A stretch of DNA of 10,260 bases from Chitinophagaceae bacterium (lineage in GTDB: Bacteria; Bacteroidota; Bacteroidia; Chitinophagales; Chitinophagaceae): assembly GCA_947472635.1 (NCBI GenBank), contig CANJDY010000072.1, positions 1 through 10,260 on the forward strand, written 5' to 3'. The notes beneath the pieces were generated by a model that was given only the letters and a program-made list of their open reading frames with translations, did not search any database and was not told where the DNA came from. The first letter of the stretch is position 1. The number at the start of each line of letters is the position of its first letter. This document shows positions 1 to 7,637 of this stretch, piece by piece. Position numbers and translations under genes: made by a program.

Positions 1-1417
1 ATATTCCATTTCGAGACAGGTCTCTAAAGTGATTATGGGCAATATAATTTCCAGGTTCCATTGCCATGGTAGCAGGCCTTGAATCGATGTGTACGCCGCC
101 GCCATAGTAGCGAATTTTTCCGCAATGTTCGACTGTATTACGGGTTATTCTATTGAGTATTGGAAACACTTTGGCAGCCTTTTCACCAGTTGTATAAATT
201 TTAGAATCATCCATATAAGACAATCTTGCTCCAGTCAAAAGAACACCACCTCCCCCAGAATTTCTTACCGTATTATTATCAAATATATTATTTCTGCTAT
301 CTAGATGTAACCAAAATGCATAGCCGCCGATGTTATCAAAATGACAATCGGATATACTGCAATTTTGAGCATTTTCAAACATCACTGCACAATCTGTATG
401 AACCCTTGCCTCTATTTGACCTAAGGTGAAACTGGTATGCCGAAAATCTAATCCCTGAAAAGAAATATCTTTCACATAGCTTCCCTTTTCCACATCACCT
501 TTCAGATAAAATAGCCTATTTAGGTAGGGAGCAATTATTTCGGAATTATTGGGATTCTCTCCTTTCAAAGGCTTATAATATAATCTGCCTGCAAGATGGT
601 CTAGATACCACTCGCCGGGCATATCCAATTCTTCTTTTACACCTTCAATCCAAAACCAACTTCCTTTATCTATTTCACCAAGTTGTTCGCGTGGGCCTAA
701 AACAATGGAAGATTTTTCTAGATCAACACCCACCACATCATTCCATTGATTAAAAAAACGCCAACGTGGCACTATATTAATTTGGGCATCCGTTTCCTCA
801 CCCCAACTTTTTTTAATAATCCCCTCGTCAATCTGTAACTGATTGGTAGTACTCGAAACTGCATATAGAAAAGGGTTTTTCTGATTTGCATTGGGAAAAC
901 GGGCTCGAATGGCTCTTTTTCCGTTAACGAAAAGTTCTCGAAAGTTCCAAGGTGAGGTAGGGCTTTTCGAATATTTTTCAGATTCATTAATATCCCTTTT
1001 CCACCCCTTAGCACCAGGAACATCGATATACCAAATACCATTGACGCCCATTTGCCAATTGCCTGCTATACGCCGACCTCCACTCAACACTACTTTTTCG
1101 CCCACTGCGGCTTTCCAAATAACAGGAACTGCCTTTGACCCAGAATCCTCTGGGGCAAACTCGATGGTATGTGTTAAATAATAAACACCACCACTAATCA
1201 CCACTTCAACAGAAGTGATGGCTGCATTTTTCTTTGCTGCTATTACTGCCTTTTGGGCTGCTTCTACTGTAGCAAAAGGCTGATGGATAGATCCATTATT
1301 GGAATCCCTTCCATTGATAGCAACATACAACCTTTTCACTTCATTTACTGGTAATTGAAACCCTAGTAAACCAATAATGGCCAATGTCATTAATCCAGAA
1401 AATAATACTCTTTTCAT
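1..1417 (-). CDS. Secreted right-handed beta-helix protein, possible glycoside hydrolase (3' end beyond window)
   Basis: The frame opens at ATG 1417 and stays open to the left edge: 472 codons, C-terminus missing. Residues 1-20 form a signal peptide (MKRVLFSGLM, then a hydrophobic run), with no lipobox cysteine. Residues 28-60 (YVAINGRDSNNGS, then PFATVEAAQKAV) are the usual opening of secreted parallel beta-helix proteins. Residues 161-175 (ELFVNGKRAIRARFP) and 268-281 (PGEWYLD...LYY) are hallmarks of the large Bacteroidota beta-helix group annotated near GH141-type enzymes. From about residue 315 come Asn/Gly-rich rungs (NCSISDCHFDNIGG, RNNIFDNNTVRNSGGGG, NRITRNTVEHCG). By family knowledge such proteins are extracellular or periplasmic and act on plant polysaccharide; GH141 includes an alpha-L-fucosidase for pectin. 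The exact substrate is inference. It is the last visible gene of the rhamnosidase cluster, and its ATG lies three bases after the ancestral stop of the decayed esterase. Confidence 0.85.
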   Translation of the reverse strand, partial: MKRVLFSGLMTLAIIGLLGFQLPVNEVKRLYVAINGRDSNNGSIHQPFATVEAAQKAVIAAKKNAAITSVEVVISGGVYYLTHTIEFAPEDSGSKAVPVIWKAAVGEKVVLSGGRRIAGNWQMGVNGIWYIDVPGAKGWKRDINESEKYSKSPTSPWNFRELFVNGKRAIRARFPNANQKNPFLYAVSSTTNQLQIDEGIIKKSWGEETDAQINIVPRWRFFNQWNDVVGVDLEKSSIVLGPREQLGEIDKGSWFWIEGVKEELDMPGEWYLDHLAGRLYYKPLKGENPNNSEIIAPYLNRLFYLKGDVEKGSYVKDISFQGLDFRHTSFTLGQIEARVHTDCAVMFENAQNCSISDCHFDNIGGYAFWLHLDSRNNIFDNNTVRNSGGGGVLLTGARLSYMDDSKIYTTGEKAAKVFPILNRITRNTVEHCGKIRYYGGGVHIDSRPATMAMEPGNYIAHNHFRDLSRNGI

Positions 1418-1420
1418 AGT

Positions 1421-1926
1421 TTATTTTTTTATTTCAATTTCCAATAGTTTACCTAAAAACTCTTATCCTGAGGCCTTGGGATGAAGTCCATCATTAAAAA
1501 AGGCTTCATTAATTTTCCCATCTTCCTGCAACAATAGTTTACCGATGTCTGCAAATCCAACTTTTTCGGATTTGATCATAGTACGAATATCTTTGTTAAT
1601 TAAAACAATACGCTCATCGTAGTCTCTCCTGAAACAGACACCTAAAATAGTTATTTTGGCTTGAGTTTGATGCATTTTAATTAATTGTACTAAAAAGCGG
1701 AGTCCCTCCAAAATTTATTCATTGCTATTTACAGGAAAATTATTAGTGCCGACATTGACTATTTTTTTTCCGATTTAATTCCAGCCAATTCAACGTGATA
1801 AATTCGCCATAAAACATTTTCAATTCGGTAGGTTCCAAATCCGAAATTTCTCAATACTGAACGAGCAAGGTATTTCTGCCAGGATTCAGTGCTTCTAGCA
1901 ATAAGGTAAACTAAATAACTATCCCC
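1421..1926 (-). pseudogene. Decayed SGNH/GDSL-type esterase, 5' end lost, frameshift and two stops
   Basis: Reading leftward from 1926 the remnant starts with block I Gly-Asp-Ser (1918-1926). It continues STESWQKYLA, NFGFGTYRIENVLWRI and ELAGIKSEKK without a stop to an A8 run (plus-strand T8, 1762-1769). There the frame shifts to IVNVGTNN, the block III Gly-x-Asn region. A TAA at 1715-1717 falls between NSNE and ILEGLRFLV. The frame then runs through KITILGV to the Asp-x-x-His block (NDGLHPKASG). A second TAA at 1463-1465 stands where these enzymes usually have Tyr; beyond it EFLGKLLEIEIKK ends at TAA 1421-1423. No start codon or signal peptide remains between Gly-Asp-Ser and the rhamnosidase stop at 1942. 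Intact relatives are secreted acylhydrolases or carbohydrate deacetylases. Family assignment rests on motif order; loss of function is inferred from four separate defects. Confidence 0.85.
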
Positions 1927-1941
1927 TTACTACCTTGATGA

Positions 1942-4218
1942 TTAATTAGTCGTTATTAAATGATTCCCCGACTCGATATTTTTTAGCATGAAATAACCAT
2001 TCGATGGTTCAATGGCAATATTTTTACCGTCCATCTGCAGATGGGGGTTTGAGGGGTTAAACGGCATATAAATATTGGAAACCATATTGCCGGGCAAATT
2101 AACTTCCAATGTCTCTGACAACTTGCTTTTATGGTAGACAACAGTTACCGCCCCTGGTAAAAGCGTGGTAGTAAGTTTTGCAAAATTCAGGTTGCCAAAA
2201 TTTGGTTTTATCTGAATCGTATCTCCACCGGGACTTATCGGTTCAACCCCCATTAATTTTCTCACAATTAAATTTGCCGGAGCTGCCCCCCAAGCATGGT
2301 TCAAATCTAGATTAGGTTTGTACACCTTATCCCATGCTTCCATCGAAATAGTAGAGCCCACCCTAATCATATTGTACCAACTTCTTTGGGCCGTGGAAGT
2401 TAATAATTGAAGTGCGTAATCACCTTGTCCAAAATCATATAAACCATCCAGTAAAAACTGCGCACCATACACACTGCAAGCCATTTTACGGGTTTTTATG
2501 AATTTTATTACCGGCTCAACATTGTTAGGTGGAACCAAACCAAAAGCAAGGGCAAACATATTGCTATGTAATGAACTATGGTTGGTAGTATCTCCATCTT
2601 TTATCAATCCAGTTTTTTTATCTAAAAACACCTCCTGAAAAGATTGATATGCTTTCGTACTTAAATTTAAATACATGGCTGCATCCGATGTTTTATTAAG
2701 CAATAAGGCAATTTTTTGCATTAGTACTAGATTACGGTAATACCAGGCATTCACCACTGAATTATAAGTTGAAAAAACGAATCCATCCGTTTCACCTGAA
2801 TACTGTTTTTCGCTTCCAATATAACCGTTTGGCTGAGGCCAATCAACAATATCCCTTAGGTCCGACTTTCGGTCGAAAGATTTTAGAATATGGATTGATT
2901 TTAAAAATTCAGGTGTCTGTTTAAAAGTTTTAGTACTAATAAGACCATTTTCTTCAAGCAAAGCTAAGAGCATCTTTTTTTTAAGTTCTTCATAATATAT
3001 TTGTAAAAAGGAAGCATCCCCGGTATACAAATAATCATTCCATGCAATGGGTACATTTTGCAAACTCCATTCTGTAGGCCAGGTAGGATTGTATATCAAA
3101 TAGACCATTGAACCTCTTGCCATACTATACTCAGCATCTACACCATAATGAGACAATTGGTTAATTAATGCATCAGCTTCATAAGGGATTCTTTCGCGGT
3201 CCCCATCTACGTAGCAGCCAGTAAAACTGGTTGCCTTAATGGAATATTTGCATAAGTCCCATACCTTGTTTAAAACTGTATCATTACTTGTAAAAGTAGC
3301 CGCCTGCTCATCAAATGGATAAAAAACCATTTTACGTTGAACAGATTTCGGAAGTATGATTCCATTAAAATTTAAAATGCTTACATACCGAAAAGGATAT
3401 ACTTCACCGATATAATTTGGCATCCTAATTGGATTCCTGGAATTTCTTTTTACATTAGCAGGCCATTCAATAGAATAATCATGCGTACCTTTTTTAAGTA
3501 ACAAAGGAATTTTAATATACCTAATATTTTGTCCAGGATTACTATCTACTGTATTTTGATTGGTACAAGCCTCCCCTGCAGCAATCCAGATAGTATCCGC
3601 TACAATACTGGTTAACCGAAGTTTTAATTGAGCGAGAGCATCTTTTCCAAAATCGAAAAAATAAGACCCCATACCCTTGTGAACGATTGTAACGGGGAAT
3701 TGAATGGTTGCTCGTAAGGGACGCCTGGAAAATTCATTGGCTGAATCCCGGGCAGCGAGGTAAAAAGATTGGACAGCAGAATAATGGCTTATGCTATTTT
3801 TATCATCCCAAATTTGAACTTTCCAATAATAAATTTTGCTCGTCAACAAATCAGCACCCTGATAAACCGCTTTGCTTTGATTGGACAATGTTCTTTTTGA
3901 ATCCCAACAATCTGGCTTGTTTTGATTTAATAGCTGCAAAGAAGATGCTACTAAAATTCGATAAGCGCTGCATCGCTTTATTGATGATGCCAGCTGCCAA
4001 GTAAATAAAGGGTGTTGATTGTAAATTACTGGAAATTGAAAAGAATCTTTTTGAAGTATGGCAGATTCCAGGGGAACAGAAACTGCAATACCCATTTTGC
4101 TAACCTTGTTGGTGTGTAAAAGCAGATCGGTACGCAAACGAAAGGGAGTTTTCATTTGCTGACTTTTAGCCAACAAAGAATAGGTAATGAAAAACAACAA
4201 GAAATAAATTTTCTTCAT
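1942..4218 (-). CDS. Secreted alpha-L-rhamnosidase, glycoside hydrolase family 78 type
   Basis: This intact 758-residue protein likely removes terminal alpha-L-rhamnose from polysaccharide side chains in the periplasm or outside the cell. Residues 1-20 (MKKIYFLLFFITYSLLAKSQ) are a signal peptide. Residues about 62-155 form the N-terminal Fn3-like domain (FTWQL, AYRILVASS, YYWKVQIWD). Residues about 180-300 form a jelly-roll domain. The alpha/alpha barrel covers about 310-650 and contains DGDRERIPYEADA at 338-350. E342 aligns with the general acid of the classical DERLGW motif, and E627 (SMEAWD) is the likely general base. HAWGAAPAN (641-649) is the family's C-terminal barrel motif, followed by a beta-sandwich to the end. 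The DGDRER form marks the subgroup seen in Bacteroides pectin clusters. It is the first gene of a leftward cluster with the decayed esterase and the beta-helix protein. No strong ribosome site precedes ATG 4218, which is normal in this phylum. Confidence 0.93.
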   Translation of the reverse strand: MKKIYFLLFFITYSLLAKSQQMKTPFRLRTDLLLHTNKVSKMGIAVSVPLESAILQKDSFQFPVIYNQHPLFTWQLASSIKRCSAYRILVASSLQLLNQNKPDCWDSKRTLSNQSKAVYQGADLLTSKIYYWKVQIWDDKNSISHYSAVQSFYLAARDSANEFSRRPLRATIQFPVTIVHKGMGSYFFDFGKDALAQLKLRLTSIVADTIWIAAGEACTNQNTVDSNPGQNIRYIKIPLLLKKGTHDYSIEWPANVKRNSRNPIRMPNYIGEVYPFRYVSILNFNGIILPKSVQRKMVFYPFDEQAATFTSNDTVLNKVWDLCKYSIKATSFTGCYVDGDRERIPYEADALINQLSHYGVDAEYSMARGSMVYLIYNPTWPTEWSLQNVPIAWNDYLYTGDASFLQIYYEELKKKMLLALLEENGLISTKTFKQTPEFLKSIHILKSFDRKSDLRDIVDWPQPNGYIGSEKQYSGETDGFVFSTYNSVVNAWYYRNLVLMQKIALLLNKTSDAAMYLNLSTKAYQSFQEVFLDKKTGLIKDGDTTNHSSLHSNMFALAFGLVPPNNVEPVIKFIKTRKMACSVYGAQFLLDGLYDFGQGDYALQLLTSTAQRSWYNMIRVGSTISMEAWDKVYKPNLDLNHAWGAAPANLIVRKLMGVEPISPGGDTIQIKPNFGNLNFAKLTTTLLPGAVTVVYHKSKLSETLEVNLPGNMVSNIYMPFNPSNPHLQMDGKNIAIEPSNGYFMLKNIESGNHLITTN

Positions 4219-4345
4219 TCTACATTGATTTTAAAATAATGTCTTCTACAAAATTTAATTGCACTTCAATTTTTGAACAGAAATTTAGCCTAGGTAAGAA
4301 CCAAATTTTTATTACTTAATAAAATTATTTGCTTCTTTTAAGATT

Positions 4346-4353
4346 CAAAAGTA
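4346..4353 (-). promoter_or_regulatory. Candidate -7 promoter element for the rhamnosidase cluster
   Basis: Read on the minus strand the bases are TACTTTTG, an exact fit to the Bacteroidota -7 consensus TAnnTTTG, about 130 bases before the rhamnosidase ATG. No TTTG-type -33 element sits at the usual spacing upstream. An eight-base match of this kind can occur by chance in AT-rich DNA, so this is only a candidate. Confidence 0.2.
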
Positions 4354-4534
4354 GCTATTTTATGGGCAATCATTTTTTTAGTTGTAAGTAATGCTTGCAA
4401 AACTAAATTGTAAATAGAGCGTCTAAATTTTCACATGCCTCCTTTATTGAGCTACTCCCATTAATGGATAGGCTATCTGCACAGAAAAAAATATACATAT
4501 TTTTATATTTTAGTTGACCGTTATTTCCATTGGC

Positions 4535-4591
4535 CTACTATTTTTTTTATTGAGCATCTCTTGTTTGGCATGGCTTAAAAAAAAATAGTAG
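4535..4591. repeat. AT-rich inverted repeat with 26-base loop
   Basis: The left arm CTACTA-T8-A (4535-4549) pairs with the right arm TA9-TAGTAG (4576-4591), with one unpaired A in the A/T tract. The loop is 4550-4575. The long A/T tracts inside the stem are unusual for an intrinsic terminator. It could be a weak terminator, an extruding palindrome or the worn ends of a small mobile element. No direct repeats flanking it were seen. Confidence 0.5.
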
Positions 4592-4653
4592 ATTTATTAG
4601 TATAAATAAAAGAATTTGAAGGTTAAAATAAACTAAACAATCATCAAAAAGAC

Positions 4654-4682
4654 AAAAAGCAGACCATATTGATCTGCTTTTT
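4654..4682 (-). terminator. Intrinsic terminator-like hairpin
   Basis: AAAAAGCAGA (4654-4663) pairs perfectly with TCTGCTTTTT (4673-4682) around a nine-base loop. Read on the minus strand the stem ends in CTGCTTTTT, followed by GTCTTTTTG, a good U-rich tail. It could therefore end transcripts of the beta-propeller gene, whose stop lies about 215 bases upstream on that strand. It also sits at the same side of repeat copy A as the 9381 hairpin does for copy B, so it may belong to that repeat unit instead. Confidence 0.65.
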
Positions 4683-4701
4683 GAATTAAATTATAAAATT
4701 A

Positions 4702-4766
4702 TCGGGATGCATACCCCTACTTCTTACCAAATCATGAAGGATTTGGAGCATATTTTAAATGATTAG
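4702..4766 (-). repeat. Dispersed repeat, copy A (hairpin-associated)
   Basis: This copy starts TCGGGATG on the plus strand and ends with TAG at 4764-4766. It aligns with 9413-9479: 23 of the first 28 bases match, and after a two-base gap about 24 of 37 match. Both copies follow a terminator-like hairpin on the plus strand, so on the minus strand the order is repeat then hairpin. The frames contain stops, so the copies are not coding now. What the unit derives from is not recognised. Confidence 0.5.
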
Positions 4767-4897
4767 TGCCAAGAATTTGAATCACTAACATTTTCTGCAA
4801 TACCCTATGACGCTCAGAACCAACAAAACTGTCAACCTGTTTTTGGAAGTTTAGCCAGTTTATAGCGGGTTGGTATATTCCTCACGCAGGGATAACT

Positions 4898-7519
4898 TTA
4901 ATTATTTAAATAAGGGGATATGCCATTAACAACAATAAAAGCATGTTCAAAATGGTCATCGGTAGAAGTAGCAAGTAAAGTATATTTCCCAGCATCTATA
5001 AACTTTTCATAATTTATATAATAAGGCTCATCGCTTTCTTTTTTACTTAACACCAAATTCCAACGATAGGTATTAAACCCGGGCTTCCCTTCAAAATTAA
5101 TTTTCCAAATTTCCTTATTTGATTTATCTCTTATGGAAATAGTTAATATTTTCGCTTGATTGAGCCAAAATGTGAAATTGCCTTTTTCAATGCTTTTTTG
5201 TAAGGGTTCCCCTCCGTTTGAATTGAGCCAAGGTCTTTTTAAAGTATCTATTTCAAAAAAGTGATTCTTTGAATTAAGATCTTTAAAGTTCATTGATTTT
5301 TGTATTGGCTTTAGGTTTACCTTATAAATTCCTCTTCCGTGGGTAGCTACAACAAGATCCATAGTGGGTAAATGGATCTTTAAATCTGAAATAGCAGTTT
5401 GCGGCAAATTATTCCCTAACAAAGACCAATCTATTCCTCTATTCATAGATACAAATACGCCCCTCAACCCACCAGCATACAAAATATTTTCATTGGTGGG
5501 ATCTTCTTTTATCACATTAAAAGGCTCATCAGGAAGCCCATTGGTAATACTTTTCCAATTTTTACCATAGTCTTCTGAAACATAAATATAACTATGCAAA
5601 TCATCATTATTGATACCTGTCATACATAGATAAACTCTTGAAATATTGAATCGAGAGGCTGAGATACTTCGAATGTAATTGTTGGCAAGTCCGGAAGATA
5701 ACTCCTGCCAATGAAGCCCGTCATTTTTTGATACCCAAAAAGCGCCCTTATCTGTACCTAAATAAAGTAACCCTTTTTTAACGGGGGATTCAACCAATGC
5801 TCCAGCAGCATTAGAATTTTTGTCATAAAAAGATGAAATTGAAATATTTGGACTAATTACTTTCCAGGTATCTCCACGATTAGTAGTCTTAAAAATATAA
5901 TTACCTCCATGATACAATGTATTATTTTGATAAGCTGATATAAAATATGGAGTGATGAAATTATATTTTAGCGTATCATGAATTGATTTTGGTAAAGATG
6001 GTTTTATAGAGACCGTTTTATCTTTGGTTTTATCAAGTCTTATAGCATCTCCATGTTGTTGACTATAATAAATAATATTTTTATTCACTGGGTCCACTTG
6101 CGTTACACATCCATCACCTCCATCCCAAGGGTCAATCCAAAGATATTTCCATGGGTCATTATATTGTGTATTTAATTCTTTTGCAGGGCCATAGACTGTA
6201 GCATCATCCTGTGTTCCTCCATAAATTGTATAGGTGGATGCATCAATAGCGATATCATAAAATTCTCCAGTTGGAATATTATTATAATGCATCCAAGACA
6301 ATCCTTTGTCAAGACTCACATACAATCCTCCATCATTTCCCAAAGCAAGATGCTTAGGATTATTTGGATTAATCCATAATTCAGATTGATCTAAATGCAA
6401 TCCCTGTGCAATAGTTGGTGTCAGGTGATTTACTTTCCCTTCAATAAATGAAAACGTTTTTCCACCATCAATACTATGCGCCAATCGAACGCCTAAACAA
6501 AATACTTCCTCGTCATCTGAGGGATTTACATATACATTGGTAAAATACCATCCATACTGTGAAAATATTTTAAAGGGTCCAGCATGTGTTTTAGTCCAAG
6601 TAAGTCCTCCGTCTAAGGTCTTATAAAGTTCTGCAGCTTGATTTTTAGCATTAGTAAGATTGTCAACTAAAGCATATGCTTTATCTGGATTCGTAAAAGA
6701 AACTGAAACACTAATTCTACCTACATTAGGTCCACTAGGCAACCCAATTTTACATAGTGCCCAGGTTTTACCTGCATCTGAACTTTTATAAATACCACTA
6801 TGCTCACCACTTATCCCTGGATAAACTTCCCATAAAGTAGAATACATTATCTGAGGATTGGAAGTAGAGATAACAATATCATTACCTCCGGTCATATCAT
6901 TCTTATATAATACTTGCTCCCATGTTTTTCCTCCATCTTCTGTTCGATACAAACCTCTATTTTTATTTTTGGTCCATAAGTGCCCGATGACAGAAACTAA
7001 AACAATATTTGAATTTTGGGGATGAACAGCAATCTCAGCTATCGACCATGAATCATCTAGTCCAATATGTTGCCATGTTTTACCTGCATCATTTGAACGA
7101 TACATTCCAGTACCTGGTAATGTAAAATTTCGAGGTTTCTTAAGATGCTCCCCAGTACCAATATAAAGAATATTTGGATTAGAGGGTGCGATTGCAAAGT
7201 CGCCAATGCTATAGCTAGCTTGGTTTTCAAAAATAGAATTCCAAGAAAGCCCATTGTCAATTGTTTTCCAAAGCCCACCTGAACCATACCCCACATACAT
7301 CGTTCCTGGATGAGCAGTATCCACTTGTACAACATCTGCTCTTGCACTGTTCACTGTAGGACCTAAAGAAATCCAATTCAAATTAAATTTTGTTTCCTCT
7401 TTCATCTTTTGATAAGTTTGAAAGGAATTCATTAACGGCGAAGGCTCTTGTTGTGCAAATACATTCATTAAAAAAGAAAATAAAGTAATACTTGTAGTAA
7501 AAATAAATTTAAACATCAT
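4898..7519 (-). CDS. Secreted BNR/Asp-box beta-propeller protein, sortilin (VPS10)-like
   Basis: This 873-residue protein has a signal peptide (residues 1-23, MMFKFIFTTS to FAQQ) and a long array of BNR/Asp-box motifs of the S/T-x-D-x-G-x-T/S-W type. Examples are TIDNGLSW (86-93), SNDAGKTW (142-149), TEDGGKTW (193-200), SSDAGKTW (246-253), TLDGGLTW (301-308), SIDGGKTF (349-356), SLDKGLSW (402-409), TTNRGDTW (545-552), SKNDGLHW (597-604), SEDYGKNW (648-655) and SMNRGIDW (691-698). These build a two-propeller fold like the sortilin N-terminal domain and GH74. Residues about 775-865 resemble a small Ig-like C-terminal domain (GFNTYRWNL, DAGKYTLLA). Bacteroidota carry many such extracellular proteins, often called glycosyl hydrolases, but most have no proven activity; I see no defined GH74 or sialidase catalytic set. 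Two adjacent ATGs (7519 and 7516) are equivalent starts. It is divergent from the S10 peptidase. Confidence 0.85.
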   Translation of the reverse strand: MMFKFIFTTSITLFSFLMNVFAQQEPSPLMNSFQTYQKMKEETKFNLNWISLGPTVNSARADVVQVDTAHPGTMYVGYGSGGLWKTIDNGLSWNSIFENQASYSIGDFAIAPSNPNILYIGTGEHLKKPRNFTLPGTGMYRSNDAGKTWQHIGLDDSWSIAEIAVHPQNSNIVLVSVIGHLWTKNKNRGLYRTEDGGKTWEQVLYKNDMTGGNDIVISTSNPQIMYSTLWEVYPGISGEHSGIYKSSDAGKTWALCKIGLPSGPNVGRISVSVSFTNPDKAYALVDNLTNAKNQAAELYKTLDGGLTWTKTHAGPFKIFSQYGWYFTNVYVNPSDDEEVFCLGVRLAHSIDGGKTFSFIEGKVNHLTPTIAQGLHLDQSELWINPNNPKHLALGNDGGLYVSLDKGLSWMHYNNIPTGEFYDIAIDASTYTIYGGTQDDATVYGPAKELNTQYNDPWKYLWIDPWDGGDGCVTQVDPVNKNIIYYSQQHGDAIRLDKTKDKTVSIKPSLPKSIHDTLKYNFITPYFISAYQNNTLYHGGNYIFKTTNRGDTWKVISPNISISSFYDKNSNAAGALVESPVKKGLLYLGTDKGAFWVSKNDGLHWQELSSGLANNYIRSISASRFNISRVYLCMTGINNDDLHSYIYVSEDYGKNWKSITNGLPDEPFNVIKEDPTNENILYAGGLRGVFVSMNRGIDWSLLGNNLPQTAISDLKIHLPTMDLVVATHGRGIYKVNLKPIQKSMNFKDLNSKNHFFEIDTLKRPWLNSNGGEPLQKSIEKGNFTFWLNQAKILTISIRDKSNKEIWKINFEGKPGFNTYRWNLVLSKKESDEPYYINYEKFIDAGKYTLLATSTDDHFEHAFIVVNGISPYLNN

Positions 7520-7637
7520 TCATTATTTTAAGAAGCTTAAGACAATTTTTTTAACTCCAATCACGCTTGTAAGTTCAAATAAAATTCTTATATACCACCA
7601 TAATAATTAGTATATTTAATAAATTAAAATAAATTCT
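7520..7637. promoter_or_regulatory. Divergent intergenic region between beta-propeller and peptidase genes
   Basis: These 118 AT-rich bases separate two start codons facing away from each other and must hold promoters for both genes, or depend on very distant ones. TATATTTA near 7611 is a one-mismatch fit to TAnnTTTG for the peptidase, but no well-spaced -33 element was found on either strand. No operator-like palindrome stands out. That the promoters lie here follows from gene orientation rather than from a clear motif. Confidence 0.4.

Larger units (their letters stand above)
4219..4897. other. Long intergenic stretch between two minus-strand genes
   Basis: About 680 AT-rich bases hold no supported gene. 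The stretch contains the upstream region of the rhamnosidase, an AT-rich inverted repeat (4535-4591), a terminator-like hairpin (4654-4682) and repeat copy A (4702-4766). A minus-strand frame of 49 codons without a stop (4735-4881) overlaps the repeat but has no convincing start or recognisable domain. It may be a gene remnant or chance. Confidence 0.7.

Noticed and set aside
891..1181. Plus-strand open frame of 96 codons
   Set aside because: It is antisense to the beta-helix gene, whose frame carries clear family motifs across this whole stretch; the other plus-strand frames at 89-304 and 226-429 are shadows of the same gene.
1760..1900. Alternative minus-strand frame reading LNPGRNTLLVQY in the esterase remnant
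   Set aside because: It looks protein-like but is interrupted by a TGA, while the neighbouring frame gives ESWQKYL and ENVLWRI, which fit the SGNH family far better.
3708..4004. Plus-strand open frame of 98 codons
   Set aside because: It lies antisense to the N-terminal domains of the rhamnosidase and its translation shows no domain, signal peptide or sensible context.
4535..4591. Insertion sequence end or MITE
   Set aside because: There is no transposase gene, no flanking direct repeat and no second copy in the window, so it is listed only as an inverted repeat.
7057..7347. Second minus-strand frame of 96 codons inside the beta-propeller gene
   Set aside because: It overlaps Asp-box repeats read in the main frame; the alternative translation is a frame shadow.
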